A stretch of 51,249 nucleotides of DNA from Pelagibacteraceae bacterium AG-404-P07 (GCA_003216235.1 QCJE01000007.1:1-51249), one strand, 5' to 3'. Shown: positions 23,336 through 32,337, counted from the stretch's first letter. Made by a program: numbers and translations. The notes: generated by a model from the sequence alone, not told the origin.

Positions 23336-24121
23336 ATGATAGCAACGGCTTTTCCAGTAGGTTTTTTTGCTGGATTATTTGGTATTGGAGGAGGCTTGAT
23401 AACTGTTCCTTTCCTTTTTTTTATTTTTGAAGCTTTAGGTGTAGATAAAAACTATTTAATGCACTTGGCCGTAGGTACATCATTTGCAATAATAATTCCA
23501 ACATCAATGGTATCTGTCTACACTCATAACAAGCATAAATCAGTGGATCAAAATATAGTAAAAACTTATGGTTTATTTGTAATAATTGGAGTTTTGCTGG
23601 GAACAACTTTTGCAGCTATGGCAAAAACTAAATCTCTAGTTATTTTTTTTACAATTGTTGTTTTTTGTTTAGGCACATATCTATTAATAAACTCTAATCA
23701 GCAAAAAATAAGTAAAAATAAATTTACATTACCTTTTAGAATTATTTTTGGTCTTCTTTCAGGCTTTATTTCAGCTCCGATGGGAATCGGTGGAGCTGTT
23801 ATGAATGTACCTATCTTAAAATATTTTGGTTACTCAATTAAAAAAGCAATAGGTAGTGCTGCAACAATTGGTTTTATTATTGCATTATGTGGAGCAATTG
23901 GTTTTTGGTATTCAGGTTCAATATTAAATATAAAATTACCTTTGAGTGTGGGATTTATAAATGTTCCTGCGTTTTTGATTTTTATTCCAATAACAATGTT
24001 AATGGCAAGAGTTGGGGCAAACTCAGCACATAAGATTGATAAAACTCAACTACAAGTATTTTTTGGAATTTTTTTGTATGTTGTTGGAACAATATTTGTT
24101 TACAGATATTCAGGACTTTAA
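23336..24121 (+). CDS. TauE/SafE family membrane transporter
   Basis: 261 residues with about eight transmembrane segments in two repeats. The repeated glycine motif is seen as GFFAGLFGIGGGLITVPFL at 8-26 and GFISAPMGIGGAVMNVPIL in the second half, the hallmark of the TauE/SafE/DUF81 family. Members export sulfite or sulfoacetate or move other anions. No sulfur gene is adjacent, so the substrate is not assigned. The ATG at 23336 lies 49 bases after dusA. The stop is directly next to an A-tract that belongs to the terminator of the opposite strand. Confidence 0.88.
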   Translation: MIATAFPVGFFAGLFGIGGGLITVPFLFFIFEALGVDKNYLMHLAVGTSFAIIIPTSMVSVYTHNKHKSVDQNIVKTYGLFVIIGVLLGTTFAAMAKTKSLVIFFTIVVFCLGTYLLINSNQQKISKNKFTLPFRIIFGLLSGFISAPMGIGGAVMNVPILKYFGYSIKKAIGSAATIGFIIALCGAIGFWYSGSILNIKLPLSVGFINVPAFLIFIPITMLMARVGANSAHKIDKTQLQVFFGIFLYVVGTIFVYRYSGL

Positions 24122-24156
24122 AAAAAAAGGGTGGTTTCAGTCTCCCTCTACCACCC
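24119..24156 (-). terminator. Rho-independent terminator, minus strand
   Basis: Seven-base-pair stem GGGTGGT (24129-24135) with ACCACCC (24150-24156). Read on the minus strand, the stem is followed by a run of nine or more T residues, formed from the A-tract at about 24119-24128. It sits 54 bases beyond the stop of the small lipoprotein gene, which it would terminate. On the plus strand it has no T-run, though the same hairpin could still stabilise the end of the TauE/SafE transcript. Confidence 0.85.
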
Positions 24157-24210
24157 ATAAGTAAATAATAGGTGATTCTCTAAAGTTTTTAAATCACGTA
24201 TTAATTGAAA

Positions 24211-24477
24211 TTATGGTAAAGGTTCAGGTTCCTGAACGTCTGAAATTTGAACTTTAAGTACAGCAAATGACGATATAATTACAGGGTCTTTTTGATTTAT
24301 TTTATCTTTAAATTTTAAAACTTCATTAATCATTCTATTTGACGAGAAAGATAATGAAGCTTGATATACACTTCCTGTTTTAACACCAGTAATCACTGGG
24401 CTTAAAAGAGCTGTGCCTGGAGCGGAGCAATTGTTCAAAAAAAATAATAAACAAAGTAATTTAAAATATTTAATCAT
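24211..24477 (-). CDS. Small lipoprotein candidate of unknown function
   Basis: 88 residues beginning MIKYFKLLCLLFFLNNCSAP, a short signal with a lipobox-like LNNC at 14-17. The residue before Cys17 is Asn rather than Gly/Ala/Ser, so processing is a guess, although SAR11-type lipoproteins often deviate. The rest includes GTALLSPVITGVKTGSVYQA and LSFSSNRMINEVLKF, giving a short amphipathic protein ending in a proline- and glutamate-rich EPEPLP. It is followed by the only clear intrinsic terminator in the window, so it is probably a single-gene transcript. No function can be assigned. Confidence 0.65.
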   Translation of the reverse strand: MIKYFKLLCLLFFLNNCSAPGTALLSPVITGVKTGSVYQASLSFSSNRMINEVLKFKDKINQKDPVIISSFAVLKVQISDVQEPEPLP

Positions 24478-24644
24478 TTATGATTAGCTAATATATGATT
24501 CGTTTTAATAAAGATGATTTAAAGTAAAAATTTTTTACACGTTGAAATTGAATTAAAATAAAAATAACACTTTTCCTTAATTTTGAAACTCAATATAAAC
24601 ACATGAGAGATATTTAAGGTTTGTTAATATTGTTATTTTAGATA

Positions 24645-25754
24645 ATGCCTCGAAAAGAAAAAAGAAAAAAAAATAAATTTTTAGAAAAAATTAATATTAA
24701 TTTAGATAGTATAAATATAGACCCATCTAAAAAAATTCAGGAAACCAAAGATAAAATTTCTAATTTTTATGAAAACTATAAAAAAGAGAAGGAAAAAGAA
24801 AAAATAAGATCCGAAAAAAGAAGACAATTAGAGGAAAAAAAAGAATTAATTAGAGAAAAAAAAGAAGCTCAAAAAAAGAAACTTAATAAAATTAAAGAGG
24901 AAAAACGCCAAATTTTAGCTCAAAAAAAATTAGTTATTGAAAATGAAAAACAACTAAGAAGAAACGAAGAGATTAGAAGAAAAGTTGAAGCCAAAAGAAT
25001 AAAGATAGAACAACAAAAAATTAAAGATGAAGAAAAAAGAAAAATAAGAGAAGATGCGAGGAGACTCAAGGAAGAAGAATTAAGACTCAAAATGCTTGAA
25101 AGACAAAGAGCTAGAGAAGAAAAAATTAAGATTAAAGAGGAAGCTATAAAAGCTAAAGAATTAGAATCCCAGAAAAAAAGAGAGGAAAGAGAAAAAGAAA
25201 GACAAGAGCAGAATAGATTAAAAGAAATAGAGAGAAATAATAGGCTGGATGAGGAACAAAAACTTAGAGAAGCAGCTAGAAAATTGAAATATGAGGAAGA
25301 AAAATTAAGAGAAACAGAAAATAGAGCAAGAAATCTTGAAATTGAGAGACAACAGGAAATTGAGAGACAATTATTAAAAGAACAGGCTGAACAAAGAGCT
25401 AAAGAAGAAGAGCTTAGACTCAAGGAAGAGAAACTAAAAGCTGCTGAAAAAGAAAGATTATTAAAAGAAAAAGAAAGAGCCGAAAGAGAAGAAGAATTGA
25501 GAAGAGAAGAGGAAAAACAAAAAAGAATTGAAGAAGAAAAACAAATTGCATTTAAACAAAAAGCAGAAGAAGAGGAGAGGATTAAGCAAGAAAATAAAAG
25601 AGTTAAAGAATGGGAAGATAAATTTGATCAAGATCAAAAAACTAGGGAAGAAGAATTAATTAGAAAATTTTATAGTGATAATTCAACTGAAACTCTTGAA
25701 GAGGGAACAAAAGAGGACTCAGTTGATAATTCTAACGAACCAAATAAAAATTAA
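24645..25754 (+). CDS. Long charged coiled-coil protein of unknown function
   Basis: 369 residues dominated by Lys, Glu and Arg, with a nearly continuous helix from about 75 to 345. Runs such as EKEKEKIRSEKRRQLEEKKE, EEELRLKEEKLKAAEKERLL and EELRREEEKQKRIEEEKQ have TolA-like composition, without a transmembrane anchor or TolA domain. The N-terminus is lysine-rich (MPRKEKRKKNKF). The end is acidic (TLEEGTKEDSVDN). Such single alpha helices or coiled coils can be spacers or structural rods; no catalytic residues exist. It abuts convergent pgm/manB with no gap. The upstream region (24478-24644, 167 bases) is AT-rich, and I see no confident promoter in it. Confidence 0.8.
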   Translation: MPRKEKRKKNKFLEKININLDSINIDPSKKIQETKDKISNFYENYKKEKEKEKIRSEKRRQLEEKKELIREKKEAQKKKLNKIKEEKRQILAQKKLVIENEKQLRRNEEIRRKVEAKRIKIEQQKIKDEEKRKIREDARRLKEEELRLKMLERQRAREEKIKIKEEAIKAKELESQKKREEREKERQEQNRLKEIERNNRLDEEQKLREAARKLKYEEEKLRETENRARNLEIERQQEIERQLLKEQAEQRAKEEELRLKEEKLKAAEKERLLKEKERAEREEELRREEEKQKRIEEEKQIAFKQKAEEEERIKQENKRVKEWEDKFDQDQKTREEELIRKFYSDNSTETLEEGTKEDSVDNSNEPNKN

Positions 25755-27209
25755 TTAAATCTTTTGATCGTACTCACCAATTTTACCAGTTTTTTGGAGT
25801 AGTTTATCAATAAATTCAAAGATCTTTTTTTTTCTTTCATTTGAAGTTGGGCTTTCAGTTACAATAACTAATGATGGTTTATTTGAAGAAGCTCTAATGA
25901 GTCCCCATGAACCATCTTTAAAAGAAAACCTGACACCATTAATAGTCAAAATTTCTTTTATTTCCTGATCATCAATTTTTATTTTTTCATTTTTAATTTC
26001 TTTAATTTTTTTAACAATTTTTTCAACTACATCATATTTTTCTTCATCTTTACAGTGAGGAGCCATTGTTGGAGATTGAAAAGTTTTTGGAAGTTCATTT
26101 ATGATATCACTCATTCTTTTATTTTGATTTTTCAATAGATGACAAACTTGTATTGCTGAATTGATCCCATCATCGTAACCATATCCCAAAGGTTGGTTAA
26201 AGAAAAAGTGTCCACTTTTCTCAAAACCCGCTAGAGCTTTTTCATTATGAACTTTTCTTTTTATGTGAGAGTGTCCAGTTTTCCAGTATAAAGTTTCACA
26301 TTTATTTTTATTAAGAATTTTATCATAAGAATAAAGTCCTGTTGATTTTACATCTACAATAAATTTAGAATTTTTATATGTTTCAGACAAATTTCTAGCA
26401 ATTAACAAACCAATTTTATCTGAAAATATTTCATTTCCTTTATCATCAATTACACCGACACGATCGCCATCACCATCAAAGCCAAAACCAATATCTGCCT
26501 TATTTTCTTTTACTACTTTTGAAATTTCGTGTAACATTTTTAAATCTTCTGGATTTGGATTATATTTTGGAAAGGTCCAATCTAAATTACAATCTAATTC
26601 AATTACCTCACAACCTATTCCCTTTAAAATCTCTGGGGCAAAAATTCCTGCTGTACCATTACCACAAGCTACAACTGCCTTAATCTTTTTACTAAGATTA
26701 TTTTTATCTATTAGATTCTTTTTATAAATTTCTTGAAAATTTTTTATTTCTTTTTCGTTTCCTTTACCATTAATAAACTTTTCATTTAAAGTTATATCTT
26801 TTAACTCTTTCATTTCATCTGGCGCATGTGTTAACCCTTTTTTGATACCCATTTTCACTCCTGTCCAGCCGTTTTCATTATGACTTGCTGTAACCATTGC
26901 AACTGCATCTGCATCTAAATTAAACTGTGCGTAATAAACCATTGGTGATAATGACAAACCTATATCTTCAACAAAACATCCAGTTGATATCAATCCTTTT
27001 TTAAGTGCAGATTTTATTTCTTCACTGTATGACCTATAGTCATGACCTACTATTACTCTTGGATTATTTTTTTTTGTATGTTTTATAATTTGTGTTCCAA
27101 ATCCTTTACCAAGGTTTAAGATTCCCTCTGAATTGATATCTTTTTGATAAACCCATCGTGCGTCATATTCTCTAAAACCATAAGGATCTATTTTGAGCGT
27201 TTGATTCAT
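25755..27209 (-). CDS. manB: Phosphomannomutase/phosphoglucomutase
   Basis: Moves phosphate between C1 and C6 of glucose or mannose, feeding nucleotide-sugar and envelope synthesis. The 484 residues have the four-domain alpha-D-phosphohexomutase layout: start DPYGFREYDARWV, phosphoserine loop VTASHNENGWTGVK with Ser109, metal loop GFGFDGDGDRVG at 241-252, sugar-specificity segment GFEKSGHFFF and the C-terminal phosphate-binding RASSNKPSLVIVTES. The GEKSGH-type loop fits dual Glc/Man specificity, so the symbol is approximate. It is divergent from nrdA across a 159-base gap and abuts the coiled-coil gene at its 3' end. Confidence 0.92.
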   Translation of the reverse strand: MNQTLKIDPYGFREYDARWVYQKDINSEGILNLGKGFGTQIIKHTKKNNPRVIVGHDYRSYSEEIKSALKKGLISTGCFVEDIGLSLSPMVYYAQFNLDADAVAMVTASHNENGWTGVKMGIKKGLTHAPDEMKELKDITLNEKFINGKGNEKEIKNFQEIYKKNLIDKNNLSKKIKAVVACGNGTAGIFAPEILKGIGCEVIELDCNLDWTFPKYNPNPEDLKMLHEISKVVKENKADIGFGFDGDGDRVGVIDDKGNEIFSDKIGLLIARNLSETYKNSKFIVDVKSTGLYSYDKILNKNKCETLYWKTGHSHIKRKVHNEKALAGFEKSGHFFFNQPLGYGYDDGINSAIQVCHLLKNQNKRMSDIINELPKTFQSPTMAPHCKDEEKYDVVEKIVKKIKEIKNEKIKIDDQEIKEILTINGVRFSFKDGSWGLIRASSNKPSLVIVTESPTSNERKKKIFEFIDKLLQKTGKIGEYDQKI

Positions 27210-27319
27210 ACTGTTAATTACTTACCTTTTTTTTAATTTTGTAGTTGAATTTTTTTACCACTGTTCTATAAATGTTCTATTGATTTACTGTTTATATAGT
27301 ATATCAATAATAAACGCAT

Positions 27320-27334
27320 ACAACATATAGTTGT
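27320..27334. promoter_or_regulatory. Palindrome at nrdA promoter, candidate NrdR site
   Basis: ACAAC, spacer ATATA, GTTGT: a perfect dyad of 15 bases. It overlaps the -35 box of the nrdA promoter, where a repressor would act, and has an ATATA core like NrdR boxes. A weaker copy centred about 31 bases upstream (around 27289-27304) keeps the spacing of paired NrdR boxes but matches poorly. NrdR itself is not in the window. Confidence 0.5.
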
Positions 27335-27359
27335 TTTCGTTAAAATAACAAACTATAAT
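27331..27359 (+). promoter_or_regulatory. nrdAB promoter
   Basis: TTGTTT at 27331-27336, a 17-base spacer, then TATAAT at 27354-27359, a perfect -10 box. Start of transcription is expected near 27366, only about three bases before the nrdA ATG at 27369. The mRNA would therefore be leaderless or nearly so, and no Shine-Dalgarno site is present, which agrees. The -35 box overlaps the palindrome above. Confidence 0.7.
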
Positions 27360-27368
27360 ACATTAAAT

Positions 27369-29309
27369 ATGAACAATATTCTATCTCAGGCCTTAAAGAA
27401 AGCTGTCTCTGAATATAGCCCTGAAGTAAAAGAGGTCCCAAAAGGAAATAGACCTGATCTTTTTTCTTTAAGTAACGAAACTGAGCTATTCCAAAATGAT
27501 AAAGGAATTATAATTAAAATTGATAGATCTCGTGATGCTAATCTTACTGACTTTGGTAAAGCAACTTTAAAAGACAGATATCTTGGTCATAATGAATCTT
27601 TTCAAGATTTATTTGCAAGAGTAGCGAGCTCTTACGCAGATGATAATTTACACGCTCAAAGAATTTACAATTACATAAGTAATTTATGGTTCATGCCAGC
27701 AACACCCGTACTATCTAATGGTGGTACGAAAAGAGGTCTACCAATTTCGTGTTTTTTAAATGAAGCTTCTGACAGTTTAGGAGGTATTTTAGATCTTTGG
27801 AGCGAAAATGTTTGGTTAGCTGCAAAAGGTGGTGGCATAGGAAGCTATTGGGGTAACTTGAGATCTATTGGAGAAAAAATTGGTAAGGTTGGAAAAACTT
27901 CAGGTATAATTCCTTTTATAAAAGTTATGGATTCTTTAACGATGGCAATTAGTCAAGGATCTTTGAGAAGAGGTTCTGCTGCTTGTTATCTTCCAGTCGA
28001 CCACCCAGAGATAGAAGAATTTATAGAGATGAGAAGACCGACAGGTGGAGACCCAAATAGAAAAGCATTAAATTTACATCATGGTGTTTTAGTTTCAGAT
28101 GCTTTTATGCGTGCTGTTGAAACAGATGAACAGTGGGCATTAAAAAGTCCTGCTGACGGAACAGTACAGCAAACGATATCCGCTAGAAATTTGTGGATTA
28201 GATTATTGACTGCTAGAATTGAGACAGGTGAACCATATATAATTTATATTGATACTGTTAATAGGTTAATCCCACAGCACCACAAACTTGCTAATTTAAC
28301 AGTTAAAACATCTAACTTATGTAGCGAAATAACTTTACCTACAGGTATTGATAAAGATGGAAGAGATAGAACAGCAGTTTGTTGTTTGTCTTCATTAAAT
28401 CTTGAGAAGTATGATGAATGGAAAGATGATCCATATATGATTGGTGATGTGATGAGATTTTTAGATAATGTTTTATCCGATTTTATTAATAAAGCTCCAG
28501 ATCAATTTAAAGATGCAATATACTCTGCTGAAAGAGAAAGAAGTGTTGGATTGGGAGTGATGGGTTTTCATTCTTTTTTACAAAAAAATAGAATCCCACT
28601 TGAGTCAGTAATGGCAAAATCTTGGAATAAAAAAATATTCAAACAAATAGATGAACAAGTTAATAAAGCATCAAAAGACTTGGCGGAAGAAAGAGGTGCC
28701 TGCCCTGATGCTGCGGAATATGGTTTTAAAGAAAGATTTTCTAACAAAACAGCTATTGCTCCAACAGCTTCTATCTCAATTATTTGTGGTGGAGCTTCAC
28801 CAGGTGTAGAACCTATTGCCGCAAATAGTTACACCCATAAAACTTTGTCAGGATCATTTAATGTTAGAAATAGATATTTAGAAGAGATTCTAGATAGTCA
28901 TGGTAAAAATGATGATGAAACATGGTCTACTATAACTACTAACCAAGGATCTGTTTCACATTTAGATTTTTTAACAGATTTAGAGAAAGATGTTTTTAAA
29001 ACCGCTTTTGAATTAAATCAAAAATGGATTATAGAGTTAAGTGGAGATAGAACACCATTTATTTCTCAAGCACAATCAGTTAACTTATTTTTACCAGCAG
29101 ATGTTCATAAAAAAGAATTACATAGAATTCATTTTGATGCATGGAAAAAGGGCCTAAAAAGTCTTTACTACTGTAGATCAAAATCAATTCAAAGAGCAGA
29201 AAATATTAATGATGCAAAATCAACAGATATTACTGCCAATGTATATAAATCTAAAAATCAACAAACAAATGAAGAACCAGAATACGAGGAGTGTTTATCA
29301 TGTCAGTAG
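27369..29309 (+). CDS. nrdA: Ribonucleoside-diphosphate reductase class I, alpha subunit
   Basis: Catalytic subunit making deoxyribonucleotides aerobically, 646 residues against about 760 in E. coli. Active-site cysteine Cys128 (LPISCFL), NLCSE at 316-320 with the radical Cys318, and the partner cysteines in TAVCCLSSLNL at 338-339 are all present. FMPATPVLSNGGT at 108-120 and KGGGIGSYWG at 153-162 are conserved substrate-loop segments. The C-terminus ends ECLSCQ, the mobile cysteine pair re-reduced by thioredoxin or glutaredoxin. The N-terminal 100 residues show no ATP-cone pattern, so dATP feedback inhibition through that domain is probably missing. The nrdB start lies within its last codons. 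Confidence 0.95.
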   Translation: MNNILSQALKKAVSEYSPEVKEVPKGNRPDLFSLSNETELFQNDKGIIIKIDRSRDANLTDFGKATLKDRYLGHNESFQDLFARVASSYADDNLHAQRIYNYISNLWFMPATPVLSNGGTKRGLPISCFLNEASDSLGGILDLWSENVWLAAKGGGIGSYWGNLRSIGEKIGKVGKTSGIIPFIKVMDSLTMAISQGSLRRGSAACYLPVDHPEIEEFIEMRRPTGGDPNRKALNLHHGVLVSDAFMRAVETDEQWALKSPADGTVQQTISARNLWIRLLTARIETGEPYIIYIDTVNRLIPQHHKLANLTVKTSNLCSEITLPTGIDKDGRDRTAVCCLSSLNLEKYDEWKDDPYMIGDVMRFLDNVLSDFINKAPDQFKDAIYSAERERSVGLGVMGFHSFLQKNRIPLESVMAKSWNKKIFKQIDEQVNKASKDLAEERGACPDAAEYGFKERFSNKTAIAPTASISIICGGASPGVEPIAANSYTHKTLSGSFNVRNRYLEEILDSHGKNDDETWSTITTNQGSVSHLDFLTDLEKDVFKTAFELNQKWIIELSGDRTPFISQAQSVNLFLPADVHKKELHRIHFDAWKKGLKSLYYCRSKSIQRAENINDAKSTDITANVYKSKNQQTNEEPEYEECLSCQ

Positions 29310-30316
29310 CAGAAAAAGTTAAAGTACAAAAAAAAGAAATTATTCAACCAAAAAAAATGGGATTATTAGTTGAAAACCCTGTTTACAAACCATTTAGATA
29401 TCCATGGTGTTATGACGCATGGTTAACTCAACAAAGAATTCATTGGTTACCTGAAGAAGTGCCTCTAGGTGATGATGTTAGAGATTGGCAAAAAAATTTA
29501 TCTCAATCAGAAAAAAATTTGTTAACACAAATATTTAGATTTTTTACCCAAGCTGATGTTGAAGTTAGCAATTGCTATTTAAGACACTATACAACTGTAT
29601 TTAAACCCACAGAAGTTTTGATGATGATGACTGCCTTTGCATCAATGGAAACAGTTCATATTGCTGCTTATTCGCATCTACTTGACACTATTGGTATGCC
29701 TGAGTCTGAATATTCAGCTTTCATGAAATATAAAGAAATGAAAGACAAATATGATTATATGCAAGATTTTAATGTGAATTCAAAAGAAGATATTGCAAAA
29801 ACAGTTGCAGTATTCAGTGCATTCACAGAAGGTCTTCAACTATTTGCAAGTTTTGCAATTCTTTTAAATTTTCCTAGACATAATAAAATGAAAGGTATGG
29901 GCCAAATAGTTACTTGGTCTGTCAGAGATGAGACACTTCACTGTAATTCAATGATAAGAATTTTTAAGGAATTCATAAAAGAGAATCCAGAAATTTGGAC
30001 TCCTAAATTAAAAAAAGAACTCTATGAAGCTTGTAGAACTATTATCGAACATGAAGATGCTTTTATAGATCTTGCGTTTGAGATGGGTCCTATGGAAGGT
30101 TTAACAGCACAAGAAGTTAAAGATTACATTAGATTTATAGCTAATAGAAGATTAGACCAACTTGGTTTAGAACCAATTTATAAAGTTGAAAAAAATCCTT
30201 TAGGTTGGTTAGACACTATGTTGAATGCTGTTGAGCATATGAATTTTTTTGAAGGTCGTGCAACAGAATATTCTAAAGCATCTACACAAGGAACTTGGGT
30301 AGAAGCATTTAGCTAA
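29300..30316 (+). CDS. nrdB: Ribonucleoside-diphosphate reductase class I, beta subunit
   Basis: Holds the di-iron tyrosyl radical cofactor, 338 residues. I use the ATG at 29300, nested in the end of nrdA and preceded by GAGGAG, rather than the in-frame GTG at 29291. Metal ligands are seen at Asp86 (FFTQADVEVSN), Glu117 and His120 (SMETVHIAAYSHL), then the later FTEGLQLFASFA and RDETLHCNSM segments. Tyr124 is in the radical position, so a normal tyrosyl-radical protein is expected. It ends with a flush, zero-gap junction against the convergent prpC. Confidence 0.95.
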   Translation: MSVAEKVKVQKKEIIQPKKMGLLVENPVYKPFRYPWCYDAWLTQQRIHWLPEEVPLGDDVRDWQKNLSQSEKNLLTQIFRFFTQADVEVSNCYLRHYTTVFKPTEVLMMMTAFASMETVHIAAYSHLLDTIGMPESEYSAFMKYKEMKDKYDYMQDFNVNSKEDIAKTVAVFSAFTEGLQLFASFAILLNFPRHNKMKGMGQIVTWSVRDETLHCNSMIRIFKEFIKENPEIWTPKLKKELYEACRTIIEHEDAFIDLAFEMGPMEGLTAQEVKDYIRFIANRRLDQLGLEPIYKVEKNPLGWLDTMLNAVEHMNFFEGRATEYSKASTQGTWVEAFS

Positions 30317-31441
30317 TTATCTTTGATTAAGTTGAATAACTTTTCTATGTTGACTACCTTTATAGCTAGCCAAGGGTCGTATTAGTTTATTAGCAGCATG
30401 TTGCTCCATAATATGAGCTGACCAACCTGTAATTCTTGAAATTACAAAAATAGGTGTGAAAAAATCTGTATCAAAGCCCATCAAATGATATGTTGGTCCA
30501 GTAGGGTAGTCTACATTTGGATGTATGTTCTTTTTTTCAATCATTACATTTTCTACAATATCGTAAATTTTTTCAAATTTTTTGTCCTTTTTAATTTTAG
30601 CAACTTTTGCAAAATATTTTCTCATAGTTGGAACCCTAGAGTCGCCAGATTTATAGACTCTGTGACCAAATCCCATAACTACTTCTTTCTTATCTAATGC
30701 ATTATTAATCCATTTAAGAGCATTATTAGGTGACTTAATTTTATTCATCATATGCATCACTTCTTCATTAGCACCACCATGAAGAGGACCTTTCAAACTT
30801 GCTATCGCTCCTGTAATAGCACCGTGTATATCTGATAAACTGCTGGTTATAGTTCTTGCGGTAAATGTTGATACGTTAAAACTATGTTCTGCATATAAAA
30901 TTAAAGATACATCAAAAGCTTTTACTATTTCCTTTTGAGGCACTTTTCCAAAGCACATATAGAAAAAATTTTCAGCAATATTTAAATTTTTCTTAGGTTT
31001 GATAATTTTTTTACCTTTTCTTAATCTATAAAAAGCAGCTAAAGCTGTAGGTGTTTTAGCCAAAATTCTAATAGCCTTTCTCATGTTAGCTTCTGGTGAG
31101 GAGTCAATAGTTTCTTTGTCTTCAAGGCCCATTATACTTACAGCTGTTCTTGCAACATCCATTGGATGAGATTTTTTAGGCATCTTCTTTAAAATTGAAT
31201 AAAGATCTTTTGACAGTTCTCTGTTATTTCTTTCTTCTTTTTCAAATTTTCTAAGTTGAATAGTATTTGGAAGATCTTTATTCAAAATTAAATAAGCAAC
31301 CTCTTCAAATTTACAATATTCACATAAATCTTGAGCAGCATATCCTCTATAAGTAAGAGAATTAATTTCAGGCATAACTTTTGAAACTTCTGTTTCATCA
31401 ACTACTATCCCTAATAAACCTTTTTTAATTTCATCACTCAT
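30317..31441 (-). CDS. prpC: 2-methylcitrate synthase
   Basis: Condenses propionyl-CoA with oxaloacetate to 2-methylcitrate. The 374 residues are of citrate-synthase type: LLGIVVDETEVSKVMPEINS at the start, GPLHGGANEEVM and MGFGHRVYKSGDSRVP with the catalytic histidines, YPTGPTYHLMGFDTDFFTPIF with the catalytic aspartate, and a SAHIMEQ ending region. The short length and the company of prpD and prpB point to methylcitrate synthase rather than citrate synthase. It is the last gene of prpD-prpB-prpC, sharing one base (TAATG) with prpB, and abuts nrdB tail to tail. Confidence 0.92.
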   Translation of the reverse strand: MSDEIKKGLLGIVVDETEVSKVMPEINSLTYRGYAAQDLCEYCKFEEVAYLILNKDLPNTIQLRKFEKEERNNRELSKDLYSILKKMPKKSHPMDVARTAVSIMGLEDKETIDSSPEANMRKAIRILAKTPTALAAFYRLRKGKKIIKPKKNLNIAENFFYMCFGKVPQKEIVKAFDVSLILYAEHSFNVSTFTARTITSSLSDIHGAITGAIASLKGPLHGGANEEVMHMMNKIKSPNNALKWINNALDKKEVVMGFGHRVYKSGDSRVPTMRKYFAKVAKIKKDKKFEKIYDIVENVMIEKKNIHPNVDYPTGPTYHLMGFDTDFFTPIFVISRITGWSAHIMEQHAANKLIRPLASYKGSQHRKVIQLNQR

Positions 31442-32337
31442 TATTCATGACCTTCAGTACTAAAATTATATATTTTTTCGTCTAAACTATTATATTTTTC
31501 GTAATCAACAAGTTCATATAATCTTTTTCTAGTTTGCATTTTATCAATAATATTATTTTGATGTCCATTTGCATAAATGTCTCTTAATCCATCTTCAACA
31601 TTTTTCATTGCTAATCTTTGAGTTGTGACTGGATAAATAACAATATTATAGCCAAATTTTTCTAATTCTTTGTAATTAAATAATTTTGATTTTCCAAACT
31701 CTGTCATGTTCGCGAGTAAGTAGCATGACAGATTTTTTCTAACTTTCTCAAAATCTTTTTCATTTTCTAAAGCTTCTGGAAAAACTATCTCAGCACCTGC
31801 ATCAATATAAGCTTTACATCTTTCAATCATTTTATCAATTCCTTCTACACTTTTAGCATCTGATCTAGCAATGATTTTAAAATTTTCATCTTTTTTTGCA
31901 GATACACATTCTTTAATCTTTTTAACCATTGCTTCAGTTGAAATCAGTTCTTTATTATCTAAATGGCCACATCTTTTTCTTTCTATTTGATCTTCTAAAT
32001 GTACAGCAGTAATTCCAAATTCTTCTAAAGTTTCAATTGTTTCTTTACATGACTTAAACCCAGTATCTATATCAACAATTGTTGGGAGATTAGTTACTCT
32101 TGAGATTAAATATGATCGAGTACTTACATCTTGCAATGTTGTTAAACCAATGTCTGGAAAACCAAGATCATTTGCCATTACTCCACCAGAAACATAAACT
32201 GCATCATAACCAATTTCTTCGATTAATTTTGCAGTTAGAGGATTATAGGCACCTGGAACTCTTAAAATTTTTTTTGATTTTAATTTATTAACAAAATCTT
32301 TTCTTTTTTGATTTGGTTCTTTTTCAATAAAATGCAT
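31441..32337 (-). CDS. prpB: 2-methylisocitrate lyase
   Basis: Splits 2-methylisocitrate to succinate and pyruvate, 298 residues, isocitrate-lyase superfamily. The active-site loop KRCGH is at 121-125, with the catalytic Cys123. Mg contacts fit VDIDTGF around 88-94. VSGGVMANDLGFPDIGLTT and KIIARSDAKSVEGID are conserved in PrpB. It shares one base with both neighbours, prpD upstream and prpC downstream, so the three proteins are coupled in translation. Closely related carboxyphosphoenolpyruvate mutases lack this operon context. Confidence 0.94.
   Translation of the reverse strand: MHFIEKEPNQKRKDFVNKLKSKKILRVPGAYNPLTAKLIEEIGYDAVYVSGGVMANDLGFPDIGLTTLQDVSTRSYLISRVTNLPTIVDIDTGFKSCKETIETLEEFGITAVHLEDQIERKRCGHLDNKELISTEAMVKKIKECVSAKKDENFKIIARSDAKSVEGIDKMIERCKAYIDAGAEIVFPEALENEKDFEKVRKNLSCYLLANMTEFGKSKLFNYKELEKFGYNIVIYPVTTQRLAMKNVEDGLRDIYANGHQNNIIDKMQTRKRLYELVDYEKYNSLDEKIYNFSTEGHE

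Noticed and set aside
24920-25423. Open frame of 167 codons on the minus strand, Ser/Leu-rich
   Set aside because: It is the antisense shadow of the charged coiled-coil gene; its low-complexity Ser/Leu composition is what AGA/GAA-rich codons give on the other strand.
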